Origin: Candidatus Eiseniibacteriota bacterium
GTDB lineage: Bacteria > Eisenbacteria > RBG-16-71-46
Length of the DNA: 64,000 nucleotides
Reading direction: 5' to 3'
Assembly: GCA_016710095.1 (NCBI GenBank)
Contig: JADJLL010000016.1
Span: 1-64,000 of the forward strand
In this document: one piece after another, positions 1 through 7,111 of the stretch
Layout: each line of letters opens with the position of its first letter
Numbering within the stretch: the first letter of the stretch is position 1
Notes under the pieces: generated by a model
The model's input: the letters and a program-made list of their open reading frames with translations, nothing else
Databases searched by the model: none
What the model was told of the DNA's origin: nothing
Made by a program: the position numbers and the translations under genes

Positions 1-2438
1 GTACACGATCACGGCCACGGCCGGCGCCAACGGCAGCATCACGCCGTCGGGCGCGGTCTCCGTGAACCACGGCGCGAACCAGTCGTTCACGATCACGCCG
101 GACGCGACCTACCACGTGGCGGACGTCCTGGTGGACGGTGGCTCGATCGGTGCGGCGACCTCGTACACGTTCACGAACGTGGTCGAGAACCACTCGATCG
201 TGGCGAACTTCGCGATCGACACGTACACGATCACGGCTTCGGCCGGCGCGAACGGCAGCATCACCCCGAGCGGTGCGGTCACCGTGAACCACGGTGACGA
301 CCAGTCGTTCACGATCACGCCCGCCGCGAACTATCACGTGGCGAACCTGGTGATCGACGGCACGACGATCGGTGCGGCGACCTCGTACACGTTCACGAAC
401 GTGACGGCGAACCACACGATCGCGGCTTCGTTCGCCATCGACACGTACACGATCACGGCCTCGGCCGGCCTGAACGGCAGCATCACGCCGTCGGGCGCGG
501 TCTCCGTGAACCACGGCGCGAACCAGTCGTTCACGATCGCGGCGGACGCGACCTACCACGTGGCGACGTCCTGGTGGACGCCGGCTCGGTCGGCGCGGTG
601 AGCAGCTACACGTTCACGAACGTGACGGCGAACCACACGATCGCGGCGAGCTTCGCGATCGACACGTACACGATCACGGCCTCGGCCGGCGCGAACGGCA
701 GCATCACGCCGTCGGGCGCGGTCACCGTGAACCACGGTGACGGACCAGTCGTTCACGATCACGCCTGCCGCGAACTACCACGTCGCCGACGTCCTGGTGG
801 ACGGCGGCACGGTCGGTCCGGCGACCTCGTACACGTTCACGAACGTGGTCGAGAACCACACGATCGTGGCGAACTTCGCGATCGACACGTACACGATCAC
901 GGCTTCGGCCGGTGCCAACGGCAGCATCACGCCGTCGGGCGCGGTCACCGTGAACCACGGCGCGGACCAGTCGTTCACGATCACGGCGGGTGACCTACCA
1001 CGTCGCGGACGTCCTCGTGATCGACGGCTCGACGTCGGCGCGGTGACCCGTACACGTTCACGAACGTGACCGCGAACCACACGATCGCGCCAGCTTCGCG
1101 ATCGACACGTACACGATCACGGCCTCGGCCGGCCTGAACGGCAGCATCACGCCGTCGGGCGCGGTCAGCGTGGATCACGGTGCGGACCAGTCGTTCACGA
1201 TCACGCCTGACGCGAACTACCACGTGGCGGACGTCCTGGTGGATGCGGTGTCGGTCGGTCCGGTGAGCAGCGTACACGTTCACCAACGTGGCGGCGAACC
1301 ACACGATCGCCGCCAGCTTCGCGATCGACACGTACACGATCACGGCTTCGGCCGGCCTGAACGGCAGCATCACGCCGAGCGGCGCGGTCTCCGTGAACCA
1401 CGGCGCGAACCAGTCGTTCACGATCGCGGCGGACGCGACCTACCACGTCGCGGACGTCCTCGTGGACGGTGGCTCGGTCGGCGCGGTGACGAGCTACACG
1501 TTCACGAACGTGACGGCGAACCACACGATCGTGGCGAGCTTCGCGATCGACACGTACACGATCACGGCCTCGGCCGGCGCCAACGGCAGCATCACGCCGT
1601 CGGGCGCGGTCACCGTGAACCACGGCGCGGACCAGTCGTTCACGATCACGCCGGACGCGACCTACCACGTGGCGGACGTCCTGGTGATCGACGGCACGGT
1701 CGGTCGGTGGCGTCGCACGTTCACCAACGTGACGGCGAACCACACGATCGCGGCGAACTTCGCGATCGACACGTACACGATCACGGCCTCGGCTGGCCTG
1801 AACGGCAGCATCACGCCGTCGGGCGCGGTCTCCGTGAACCACGGCGCGAACCAGTCGTTCACGATCGCGGCGGACGCGACGTACCACGTCGCGGACGTCC
1901 TGGTGGACGGTGGCTCGGTCGGTCCGGTGACGTCGTACACGTTCACGAACGTGACGGCGAACCACACGATCGCGGCCAGCTTCGCGATCGACACGTACAC
2001 GATCACGGCTTCGGCCGGCGCCAACGGCAGCATCACGCCGTCGGGCGCGGTCTCCGTGAACCACGGCGCGGACCAGGCGTTCACGATCACGCCGGACGCG
2101 AACTACCACGTCGCGGACGTTCTCGTGGACGCGGTCTCGGTGGGTGCGGTCACGTCGTACGACTTCCTCAACGTGACGGCCAACCACACGATCTCCGCGA
2201 CCTTCGCGATCAACGCGCACACGATCACGGCTTCGGCCGGCGCGAACGGCAGCATCACGCCGTCCGGCGCGGTCAGCGTGACGCACGGTGATGCGCAGTC
2301 CTTCACGATCGCCGCGAACGCCGGGCATCACATCCTCGACGTCCTCGTGGACGCGGCTTCGGTCGGCGCGGTGAGCAGCTACACGTTCACCAACGTGACC
2401 GAGGACCACACGATCGCGGCGAGCTTCGAGGTGAACCC
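1..2438 (+). repeat. Eleven tandem 222-bp (74-residue) direct repeats
   Basis: Using the recurring GTACACGATCACGG as a phase marker, units start at 1, 223, 445, 666, 889, 1109, 1332, 1554, 1773, 1995 and 2217. Spacings are 222, 222, 221, 223, 220, 223, 222, 219, 222 and 222 bases. The last unit begins with GCACACGATCACGG and is the most diverged. The unit starting at 1554 has an in-frame 3-base loss and a scrambled stretch near 1700-1717. The units are very similar at the DNA level, including synonymous positions, which suggests recent duplication or homogenisation. Confidence 0.93.
2..1287 (+). pseudogene. Frameshifted N-terminal repeat part of the surface protein continuing at 1288 (5' end outside window)
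   Basis: This stretch encodes units 1-5 and most of unit 6 of the 74-residue repeat that continues intact from 1288. The reading frame is open from position 2 (no start codon in the window) but is broken by several indels: one base missing near 563 (unit 3), one extra G near 742 (unit 4), two bases missing near 990, one extra near 1040 and one missing near 1090 (unit 5), and one extra near 1271 (unit 6). The net result is a one-base shift relative to the downstream frame. Each broken segment still matches the repeat consensus when read in the right frame. The likeliest explanation is consensus error in a near-identical tandem array; real decay or phase variation cannot be excluded from the sequence alone. 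Confidence 0.75.
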
Positions 2439-3732
2439 GGCGGTGCCGGCGCTGGCGCTGTCCGCTTCGCAGGTGAAGACGGGCAACGACACGGACGGCA
2501 CGACGAAGATCCTGCTCACCTGGGCGGCGGTGCCGGCCAGCAGCTCGGTCGCCGTCTACCGCGCGCCTTACGGCAGCTACCCCGAGTTCGACGATGCGAG
2601 CGGCACGGCGCCTTCGGCCCCGAGCTTCCCGCCGTCCGCTCCGTGGTCGCTGACGGGCGTCACGGCTCCGAACACGACGGACGAAGTGGTGGATCGCGAC
2701 TTCTACTACTACGTCGCGTTCGTCACGGACACCTTCGGTACGGTCTCGCCGGTCTCGAACGTCGCGGGTGGCGTGCTCAACTACCACCTCGGTGACGTGA
2801 CGGACGGCGTCACGCCGGGCCAGGGCAACAATGCGGTCGACATCGCGGACGTCTCGCTGCTCGGCTCGCACTACGGCCTCACGGGCACTTCGGTCACCGC
2901 GTTCAACTGGCTCGACGTCGGCCCGACGACGAACGCGAGCGTCAACGCGCGTCCGACGACGGACAACCGCATCGACTTCGAAGACCTGATCCTGTTCGCC
3001 ATCAACTACCAGCTCGTGTCCGCCCCGCAGATGGCGGCGCGCCCGATGTTGACGGCCGCCACGTCCGACGAACTCTCGCTGGATCGCCCGGCGACGTTCG
3101 GCACCGACGGCCGCATGACGGTGCACATGAACTTCCGCGGTACCGGCATGGTGCAGGGCATGTCCATGAAGCTCTCGTGGGATCCGGCGGTCGTCACGCT
3201 GGAGAGCACGGTGGGCGGCCAGATGGCCGACGATCTCGGCGCGATGGTGCTCTCGGGCGCTCCGGGCGTGATCGACGTGGCCATGATGGGAGTGAGCAGC
3301 GGCCTGCAGGGTGAAGGCACGATCGCGTCGGCGACGTTCCGCCGCATCGGCCCGGGCGAAGCCCGGATCGAGCTGGTGAACGCCGACGGCCGCGACGCGG
3401 GCAACGGTCACGTGGCGATCTCGGTGAAGGCGGCCGGCATCCCCGCGGCTCCGCTCGTGACGTCCTTCAGCCGCATCTCGCCGAACCCGTTCCGCGCGAA
3501 CGCGAACATGAGCTTCGCGCTCTCGAAGGGCGGCGCGGTCGAGCTGGCGCTGTACTCGGTGGACGGTCGCCTCGTCCGTCGCCTGGTGCACGGCACGCGC
3601 GAAGCGGGCCAGTACCAGATCGGCTGGGACGGTCGTGACGAAGCGGGCTCGCGGGTTCCGGCCGGCGTCTACTACGCCCGACTGGTCACGCAGCAGGGCA
3701 CGTTCAACCGCTCGCTGGTCTACCTGAAGTAG
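1288..3732 (+). CDS. Repeat-rich secreted surface protein with dockerin-like, cohesin-like and C-terminal sorting domains
   Basis: Longest intact portion (814 codons) of a larger protein whose N-terminus and signal peptide lie outside the window; the first codon given is only the first ATG of the open stretch. Residues 1-383 are InlB-B-like (Flg_new_2-type) repeats with recurring motifs TITASAGANGSITPSGAV and YTFTNVTANHTIAASF. About 388-496 is a fibronectin-III-like segment (ILLTWAAVP). About 499-577 resembles a dockerin, with two Ca-binding-like helices (AVDIADVSLLGSHYG and RIDFEDLILFAINYQ). About 596-712 resembles a cohesin beta-sandwich (MSMKLSWDPAVVTLES). About 723-814 is a FlgD/T9SS type A-like C-terminal domain (ISPNPFRANANMSF, VPAGVYYARL). 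An extracellular, surface-attached or secreted role is inferred; no enzymatic domain is visible. It ends before a strong bidirectional terminator. Confidence 0.85.
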   Translation: MAANHTIAASFAIDTYTITASAGLNGSITPSGAVSVNHGANQSFTIAADATYHVADVLVDGGSVGAVTSYTFTNVTANHTIVASFAIDTYTITASAGANGSITPSGAVTVNHGADQSFTITPDATYHVADVLVIDGTVGRWRRTFTNVTANHTIAANFAIDTYTITASAGLNGSITPSGAVSVNHGANQSFTIAADATYHVADVLVDGGSVGPVTSYTFTNVTANHTIAASFAIDTYTITASAGANGSITPSGAVSVNHGADQAFTITPDANYHVADVLVDAVSVGAVTSYDFLNVTANHTISATFAINAHTITASAGANGSITPSGAVSVTHGDAQSFTIAANAGHHILDVLVDAASVGAVSSYTFTNVTEDHTIAASFEVNPAVPALALSASQVKTGNDTDGTTKILLTWAAVPASSSVAVYRAPYGSYPEFDDASGTAPSAPSFPPSAPWSLTGVTAPNTTDEVVDRDFYYYVAFVTDTFGTVSPVSNVAGGVLNYHLGDVTDGVTPGQGNNAVDIADVSLLGSHYGLTGTSVTAFNWLDVGPTTNASVNARPTTDNRIDFEDLILFAINYQLVSAPQMAARPMLTAATSDELSLDRPATFGTDGRMTVHMNFRGTGMVQGMSMKLSWDPAVVTLESTVGGQMADDLGAMVLSGAPGVIDVAMMGVSSGLQGEGTIASATFRRIGPGEARIELVNADGRDAGNGHVAISVKAAGIPAAPLVTSFSRISPNPFRANANMSFALSKGGAVELALYSVDGRLVRRLVHGTREAGQYQIGWDGRDEAGSRVPAGVYYARLVTQQGTFNRSLVYLK

Positions 3733-3750
3733 CCGCACCGGAAGCACGAA

Positions 3751-3784
3751 GGCGGCGCGACCCTCGTGGTCGCGCCGCCTTTCG
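3751..3784. terminator. Bidirectional rho-independent terminator between convergent genes
   Basis: A perfect 12-bp stem GGCGGCGCGACC (3751-3762) and GGTCGCGCCGCC (3768-3779) encloses the loop CTCGT and is followed by TTTCG; an A-containing stretch precedes it for the opposite direction. It lies between the stop of the surface protein (3732) and the stop of the minus-strand regulator (3819), so it can serve both. Confidence 0.85.
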
Positions 3785-3818
3785 TCTGTTCGCGAAGCTG
3801 GAAGCGGGGAGTGCGGCT

Positions 3819-4538
3819 TCAGCCCTCGGAGCTCTGGCCGCCCTCGTCCACGATCGTCCGCAGCGCGTCGCACGACGGCACGAGGAACGAGCCGTCACCG
3901 CTCACGACGACGCCCTCGCGATTCCAGCGCGACAGCGTGCGGATGGCGGACTCGACCGTCGTGCCCACGGTCTCGGCGATCTCCTGGCGCGTGAGCGCGA
4001 TCGGGATCTCCGTGCCGCCTTCGACGTCGCGTCCCATGCGCTCGGCGAGCTGGAGGAGGAACTGCGCGATGCGCACTTCGACCTTCTGCCCGCGCATCTC
4101 CTCGAGCTTGCGGCTGAACGACAGGTTGAGCCGCGTGAGGTCGCGGATGAGCGCGTGCGAGAGTGCGGGATTGCGGTCCACGAGCGCGAAGTACTCCTCG
4201 GCCGGCACGCAGAGCACCGAGCACGGTTCGAGGGCGAACGCCGAGGCGGGGTAGGCCATGCGGTTGAATACCGCGACGGCGCCGACGGCCTCGCCCGGGC
4301 CGAACAGTTCGAGCAGCACGTCGGCCTTGAGCCCGTGCCGCACGATCTTCACGCGGCCCTCGATCAGCACGAACAGCACGTCCGCCTTGTCCCCGGACAT
4401 CCAGAGCGCGTCCCCTTTGCGCAGCGCGCGCAGGGTGCTCGCCGCCTCGAGTCGGGAGCGCTCCACGTCCGAGATCGCCGAGAACAGCGACAGCGAGCGC
4501 AGGGCCATCCGGACTCGTTCGCGGTGCTCTTCGCTCAT
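3819..4538 (-). CDS. Crp/Fnr-family transcriptional regulator
   Basis: A 239-residue protein with the standard two-domain layout. An N-terminal cyclic-nucleotide-binding-type beta-barrel occupies about residues 15-130 (LFVLIEGRVKIVRHG, FGPGEAVGAVAVF). A dimerisation helix follows (SHALIRDLTRLNLSFSRKLE). A winged helix-turn-helix lies at about 165-230, with ALTRQEIAETVGTTVESAIR matching the Fnr/Crp recognition region. There is no N-terminal cysteine cluster, so an oxygen-sensing Fnr iron-sulfur cluster is unlikely; the ligand is unknown. Length is typical of the family. It is transcribed alone, against its neighbours, and its target genes cannot be told from this sequence. Confidence 0.93.
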   Translation of the reverse strand: MSEEHRERVRMALRSLSLFSAISDVERSRLEAASTLRALRKGDALWMSGDKADVLFVLIEGRVKIVRHGLKADVLLELFGPGEAVGAVAVFNRMAYPASAFALEPCSVLCVPAEEYFALVDRNPALSHALIRDLTRLNLSFSRKLEEMRGQKVEVRIAQFLLQLAERMGRDVEGGTEIPIALTRQEIAETVGTTVESAIRTLSRWNREGVVVSGDGSFLVPSCDALRTIVDEGGQSSEG

Positions 4539-4654
4539 GCGCGGACCTCGAGGGATGGGGAGTGGCGGAGCACGGCCACGTGGGGAGGCTCGCCGGGCCG
4601 CAGGATGCCCCAGCGGAGCGTCGCGAGGCCAGCCGGAGGGGCGCTCCGCCGCGT

Positions 4655-4683
4655 TTGCCAGCGCCTCGCCCAGCCGATATAAG
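4655..4683 (+). promoter_or_regulatory. Sigma70-type promoter for tRNA-Lys
   Basis: TTGCCA (4655-4660), a 17-base spacer, then TATAAG (4678-4683). It is followed by GGGGGAG and lies about 50 bases upstream of the tRNA 5' end, a plausible leader length. Assigned by eye against the TTGACA/TATAAT consensus. Confidence 0.6.
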
Positions 4684-4730
4684 GGGGAGTCCGCAGCGGT
4701 GCGCAGGGCGCGCCGGCGCGGTGTTTTGGG

Positions 4731-4806
4731 GACCCGTTAGCTCAGTCGGTAGAGCACCTGACTTTTAATCAGGGTGTCGCTGGTTCGATCCCAGCACGGG
4801 TCACCA
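4731..4806 (+). tRNA. tRNA-Lys (anticodon UUU)
   Basis: A 76-nt cloverleaf. The acceptor stem pairs GACCCGT (4731-4737) with ACGGGTC (4796-4802), followed by discriminator A and encoded CCA (4804-4806). The D-arm contains TAGCTCAGTCGGTAGAGC. The anticodon stem CCTGA/TCAGG encloses loop CTTTTAA with anticodon TTT (4764-4766), reading Lys AAA/AAG codons. The T-arm carries GGTTCGATCC. Confidence 0.98.
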
Positions 4807-4895
4807 TGTCTTCCGGATGCCCCGACACGGGCGCCCCCGGCCCCGGAAGGCGCCTCGCGAATTCGTCATGGACCGGAAAAGTGCGAAACGATGTT

Positions 4896-4966
4896 CCCCG
4901 GGCTGGCATCATAGCCGGGGCCGAGCGGACACCAGCCGCTCGGGGCAAGGAACCAGCCGAGGTTCC
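4896..4966 (+). other. Three consecutive hairpins upstream of the zinc-finger gene
   Basis: Three stem-loops follow one another: CCCCGG-G-CT (4896-4904) with AGCCGGGG (4913-4920), one bulged G; CCGAGCGG (4921-4928) with CCGCTCGG (4936-4943), perfect 8 bp; and GGAACC (4949-4954) with GGTTCC (4961-4966), perfect 6 bp. There is no T-run, so it is not an ordinary intrinsic terminator. It could be a structured leader or small RNA between tRNA-Lys and the gene at 5035; I do not recognise an RNA family. The rest of 4807-5034 holds nothing else I can assign. Confidence 0.4.
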
Positions 4967-5034
4967 ATGGTGGGGAGACTCGATCCAATGAGCGCGACAA
5001 CGGAATCACGCGCCGGTCTGGGGAGCGCGGGGCA

Positions 5035-5289
5035 GTGAGGAAGATCACCTGCCAGGAAGTGCTCGACCAGCTCTGGGAGTACCTCGACGACGAAGCGCGC
5101 GCCGAGTTGTGCTCCGAAGTCGAAGGACACCTCACCGCATGCAGCCATTGCCGCGTCGAAGTGGACTCGCTCCGCAAGACGGTGCTGCTCTACCGCAACG
5201 GTGACGAGGCCAAGGCGCCGATCCAGTTGAGCGAGCGCCTGCGCGCCGCACTCGAGACGGCCTACCGCGAGCACGGCTGCGACGATTGA
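5035..5289 (+). CDS. Small zinc-finger anti-sigma-factor-like protein (zf-HC2)
   Basis: An 84-residue soluble protein. It has the putative zinc-finger of ZAS anti-sigma factors: an early Cys (residue 6, ITCQEVLDQLWEYLDDE) and HLTACSHCRVEV, giving H-x3-C-x2-C. Known relatives bind ECF sigma factors and some respond to thiol oxidation by losing zinc. There is no transmembrane segment, so it would act in the cytoplasm. No sigma-factor gene lies next to it in this window, so the partner is unknown. The GTG start overlaps the TGA of a very short upstream frame (GTGA), and three RNA hairpins lie in its leader. Confidence 0.85.
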   Translation: MRKITCQEVLDQLWEYLDDEARAELCSEVEGHLTACSHCRVEVDSLRKTVLLYRNGDEAKAPIQLSERLRAALETAYREHGCDD

Positions 5290-5332
5290 CCGCCTCCGGC
5301 GGCCCCCGTACAGTTTCCGCGGCCCTGTTCCA

Positions 5333-5364
5333 GACGCCCGTGGGGCGAGTCCCCGCGGGCCGTC
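5333..5364 (+). other. Strong hairpin between the zinc-finger gene and the YchF-like gene
   Basis: GACGCCCGTGGGG (5333-5345) pairs with CCCCGCGGGCCGTC (5351-5364) around loop CGAGT, with one bulge and one G-T pair. No T-run follows, so factor-independent termination is doubtful; it may be an attenuator-like or mRNA-processing structure. Confidence 0.4.
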
Positions 5365-5395
5365 TCATGTCCGCCTCATTCCAGGCCCGGAACCC

Positions 5396-6445
5396 ATGAA
5401 GCGCGTCGGCATCATCGGATTGCCGCAGTCCGGCAAGACCACCGTGTTCGAGATCCTCATGCAGGGCGCAGGCGCCGCCGCACCCGCGGGCGCCGCGGCC
5501 AAGGACCGGGTGGGTGTCGTGAAGGTGCCCGACGCCCGCATCGACCACCTGACCGGGATGTTCCATCCCAAGAAGACCACCCTCGCGCAGATCCAGTTCG
5601 TGGACTCGGGCGCGGCCGGGCACGGCAAGCACGGCAAGGGCGGCGATCTCTTCTCCGCGGTGCGCCAGTGCGACGCGCTGCTCGTGGTGGTGCGCGACTT
5701 CGAGAGCGCGCTCGTGCCGTCCGAGAAGGGCGTCAACGCCGCGCGCGACCTGCGCGACATCGACGCCGAACTCGTGCTCGAGGATCTCGCCGTCGTCGAG
5801 ACGCGGCTCGAGCGCATCGAGAAGGAGCTGCGCATCGGCAAGAAGGAAGCGGCCGCCGAGGGCGAGGCGCTCCAGAAGTGCCGCGCGGCGCTCGAAGCCG
5901 AGAAGCCGCTGCGCACGATCGAACTCTCCGTGGAAGAGCTGCGGCTGCTGCGCGGCTTCCAGTTCCTGACGCTCAAGCCCCTGCTCGTGCTGTTCAACCA
6001 GGACGAGTCGTCGAACCTCGTGCCGCCGAATCCGGGACCGGGCGCGCTGGCCGTCACGCTGCGGGCCTCGGCCGAGCGCGAGATCGTCTCGCTGCCGCCG
6101 GAGGAACGCGCCGCGTTCCGCGAGGAGATGGGTGTGACCGAGGACGGGCTCTCGCTCGTCATCCGCTCGTGCTACCAGCTGCTCGGCCTCATCTCGTTCT
6201 TCACCGTCGGCCCCGACGAAGTGCGCGCGTGGGAAATCCATCGCGGCGACCGCGCCGTGGATGCCGCCGGAGCGATCCATTCCGACCTCGCGCGCGGGTT
6301 CATTCGTGCCGAAGTCGTGGCGTACGACCAGCTGGTCGAGCTGGGCGGGCACGCGAAGGCCCGCGAAAAGGGCCTGCTCCGGCTGGAAGGCCGCGACTAC
6401 GTGGTCCAGGACGGCGACTGCATGGAAATCCGGCACAACGGCTGA
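5396..6445 (+). CDS. ychF: YchF/Ola1-like P-loop ATPase/GTPase
   Basis: A 349-residue member of the Obg-related YchF family, which binds ATP in preference to GTP and associates with ribosomes. The P-loop is GLPQSGKTT (residues 7-15). The nucleotide-specificity motif is NQDE (about 200-203), fitting the NxxE pattern of YchF rather than NKxD. The C-terminal TGS-like domain is well preserved (DEVRAWEIHRG, HSDLARGFIRAEV, DYVVQDGD). The switch II region reads VDSGAAGHGKHGKGG instead of the usual DIAGLVKGAS, so this is a divergent copy and may not act as the canonical housekeeping YchF. Length is close to E. coli YchF (363). It starts at ATG 5396 and stands alone between short spacers. Confidence 0.88.
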   Translation: MKRVGIIGLPQSGKTTVFEILMQGAGAAAPAGAAAKDRVGVVKVPDARIDHLTGMFHPKKTTLAQIQFVDSGAAGHGKHGKGGDLFSAVRQCDALLVVVRDFESALVPSEKGVNAARDLRDIDAELVLEDLAVVETRLERIEKELRIGKKEAAAEGEALQKCRAALEAEKPLRTIELSVEELRLLRGFQFLTLKPLLVLFNQDESSNLVPPNPGPGALAVTLRASAEREIVSLPPEERAAFREEMGVTEDGLSLVIRSCYQLLGLISFFTVGPDEVRAWEIHRGDRAVDAAGAIHSDLARGFIRAEVVAYDQLVELGGHAKAREKGLLRLEGRDYVVQDGDCMEIRHNG

Positions 6446-6510
6446 GGGTTCGGGGTAAGCCGCGCATCACGCGCGGAGCCACCGCGCGCACACCCCGGGA
6501 GGTAAACGTG

Positions 6511-7098
6511 ATGTCTCGTGGACGAGTCTGGATCACCGCAGCGCTGCTCGCACTGATCGCCCTTCCGGGCCTCGCCGTTCCGGCGAGCGCCGGGCTCAAG
6601 CTCGATCGCTTCAAGGGCCATCTCTCGTTCGGCTACGCCAAGCTCGTCTCCGATTCGCTCGCGCCCGCCGGCTCGATCTCGGTCGCCGCGGGGCTCGAGT
6701 ATCCCGTGCACGAGCAGTGGCGCGTCGGGCCCACCGGCTCGTTCAACCTGCTCGGCTCGAGCAGCGCCAAGCGCGGCAGCGTGACTGCCGGCATCGACTA
6801 CAGCGTCGTCGACGTCGCGCTCATGGCGACGTACCTGCCGAAGCGTTCGTGGGTCTCGCGCGTGTCGTTCGGCCCGGGCGTCGCGAGCGCGCACGCCGAT
6901 CTCGCCGTGTCGGCGGGAGGGGCCGCGTTCCGCGATCTCGCCGTGTCGCAGGCGTCGCCGGAGTTCGCGCTCGACGTCACGCTCATGCCGCGCCGCATGA
7001 AGATCGTCGGTATCGGCGCCGAGTTCGGCACGCGCATCATGCCGACCGATCCGGGTGCCTGGAGCGTGTGGACCGGCCGCGTGGCCATTCACTTCTAG
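6511..7098 (+). CDS. Small secreted outer-membrane beta-barrel-like protein, family not recognised
   Basis: A 195-residue protein. It starts at ATG 6511, seven bases after the ribosome-binding site GGGAGGT. Residues 1-27 look like a Sec signal peptide ending ASA-G (hydrophobic ITAALLALIALPGLAVPASA). The mature part alternates short hydrophobic and polar strands (SFGYAKLVSDS, SVAAGLEYPV, TAGIDYSVVDVALMATYLP) and ends in HF, as outer-membrane beta-barrels often do. I do not recognise a named family. It sits between the YchF-like gene and a membrane glycosyltransferase, 13 bases upstream of the latter, so the two may be co-transcribed. Role unknown. Confidence 0.75.
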   Translation: MSRGRVWITAALLALIALPGLAVPASAGLKLDRFKGHLSFGYAKLVSDSLAPAGSISVAAGLEYPVHEQWRVGPTGSFNLLGSSSAKRGSVTAGIDYSVVDVALMATYLPKRSWVSRVSFGPGVASAHADLAVSAGGAAFRDLAVSQASPEFALDVTLMPRRMKIVGIGAEFGTRIMPTDPGAWSVWTGRVAIHF

Positions 7099-7111
7099 CC
7101 CGGACATCCGC

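Noticed and set aside
1..2438. CRISPR-like direct repeats
   Set aside because: The period is 222 bp with no short repeat-spacer structure; the array is coding.
3748..3790. A GC-rich palindrome as a possible regulatory operator
   Set aside because: Its position between convergent stops and the T-run make it a terminator.
4562..4768. Short + strand open frame running into tRNA-Lys
   Set aside because: It overlaps the tRNA and its promoter and has no protein-like features.
4817..5038. 73-codon frame, or its 23-codon 3' part, ending at the zinc-finger start
   Set aside because: Composition is not protein-like and it covers the hairpins; only the GTGA overlap speaks for it, so it is not called as a gene.
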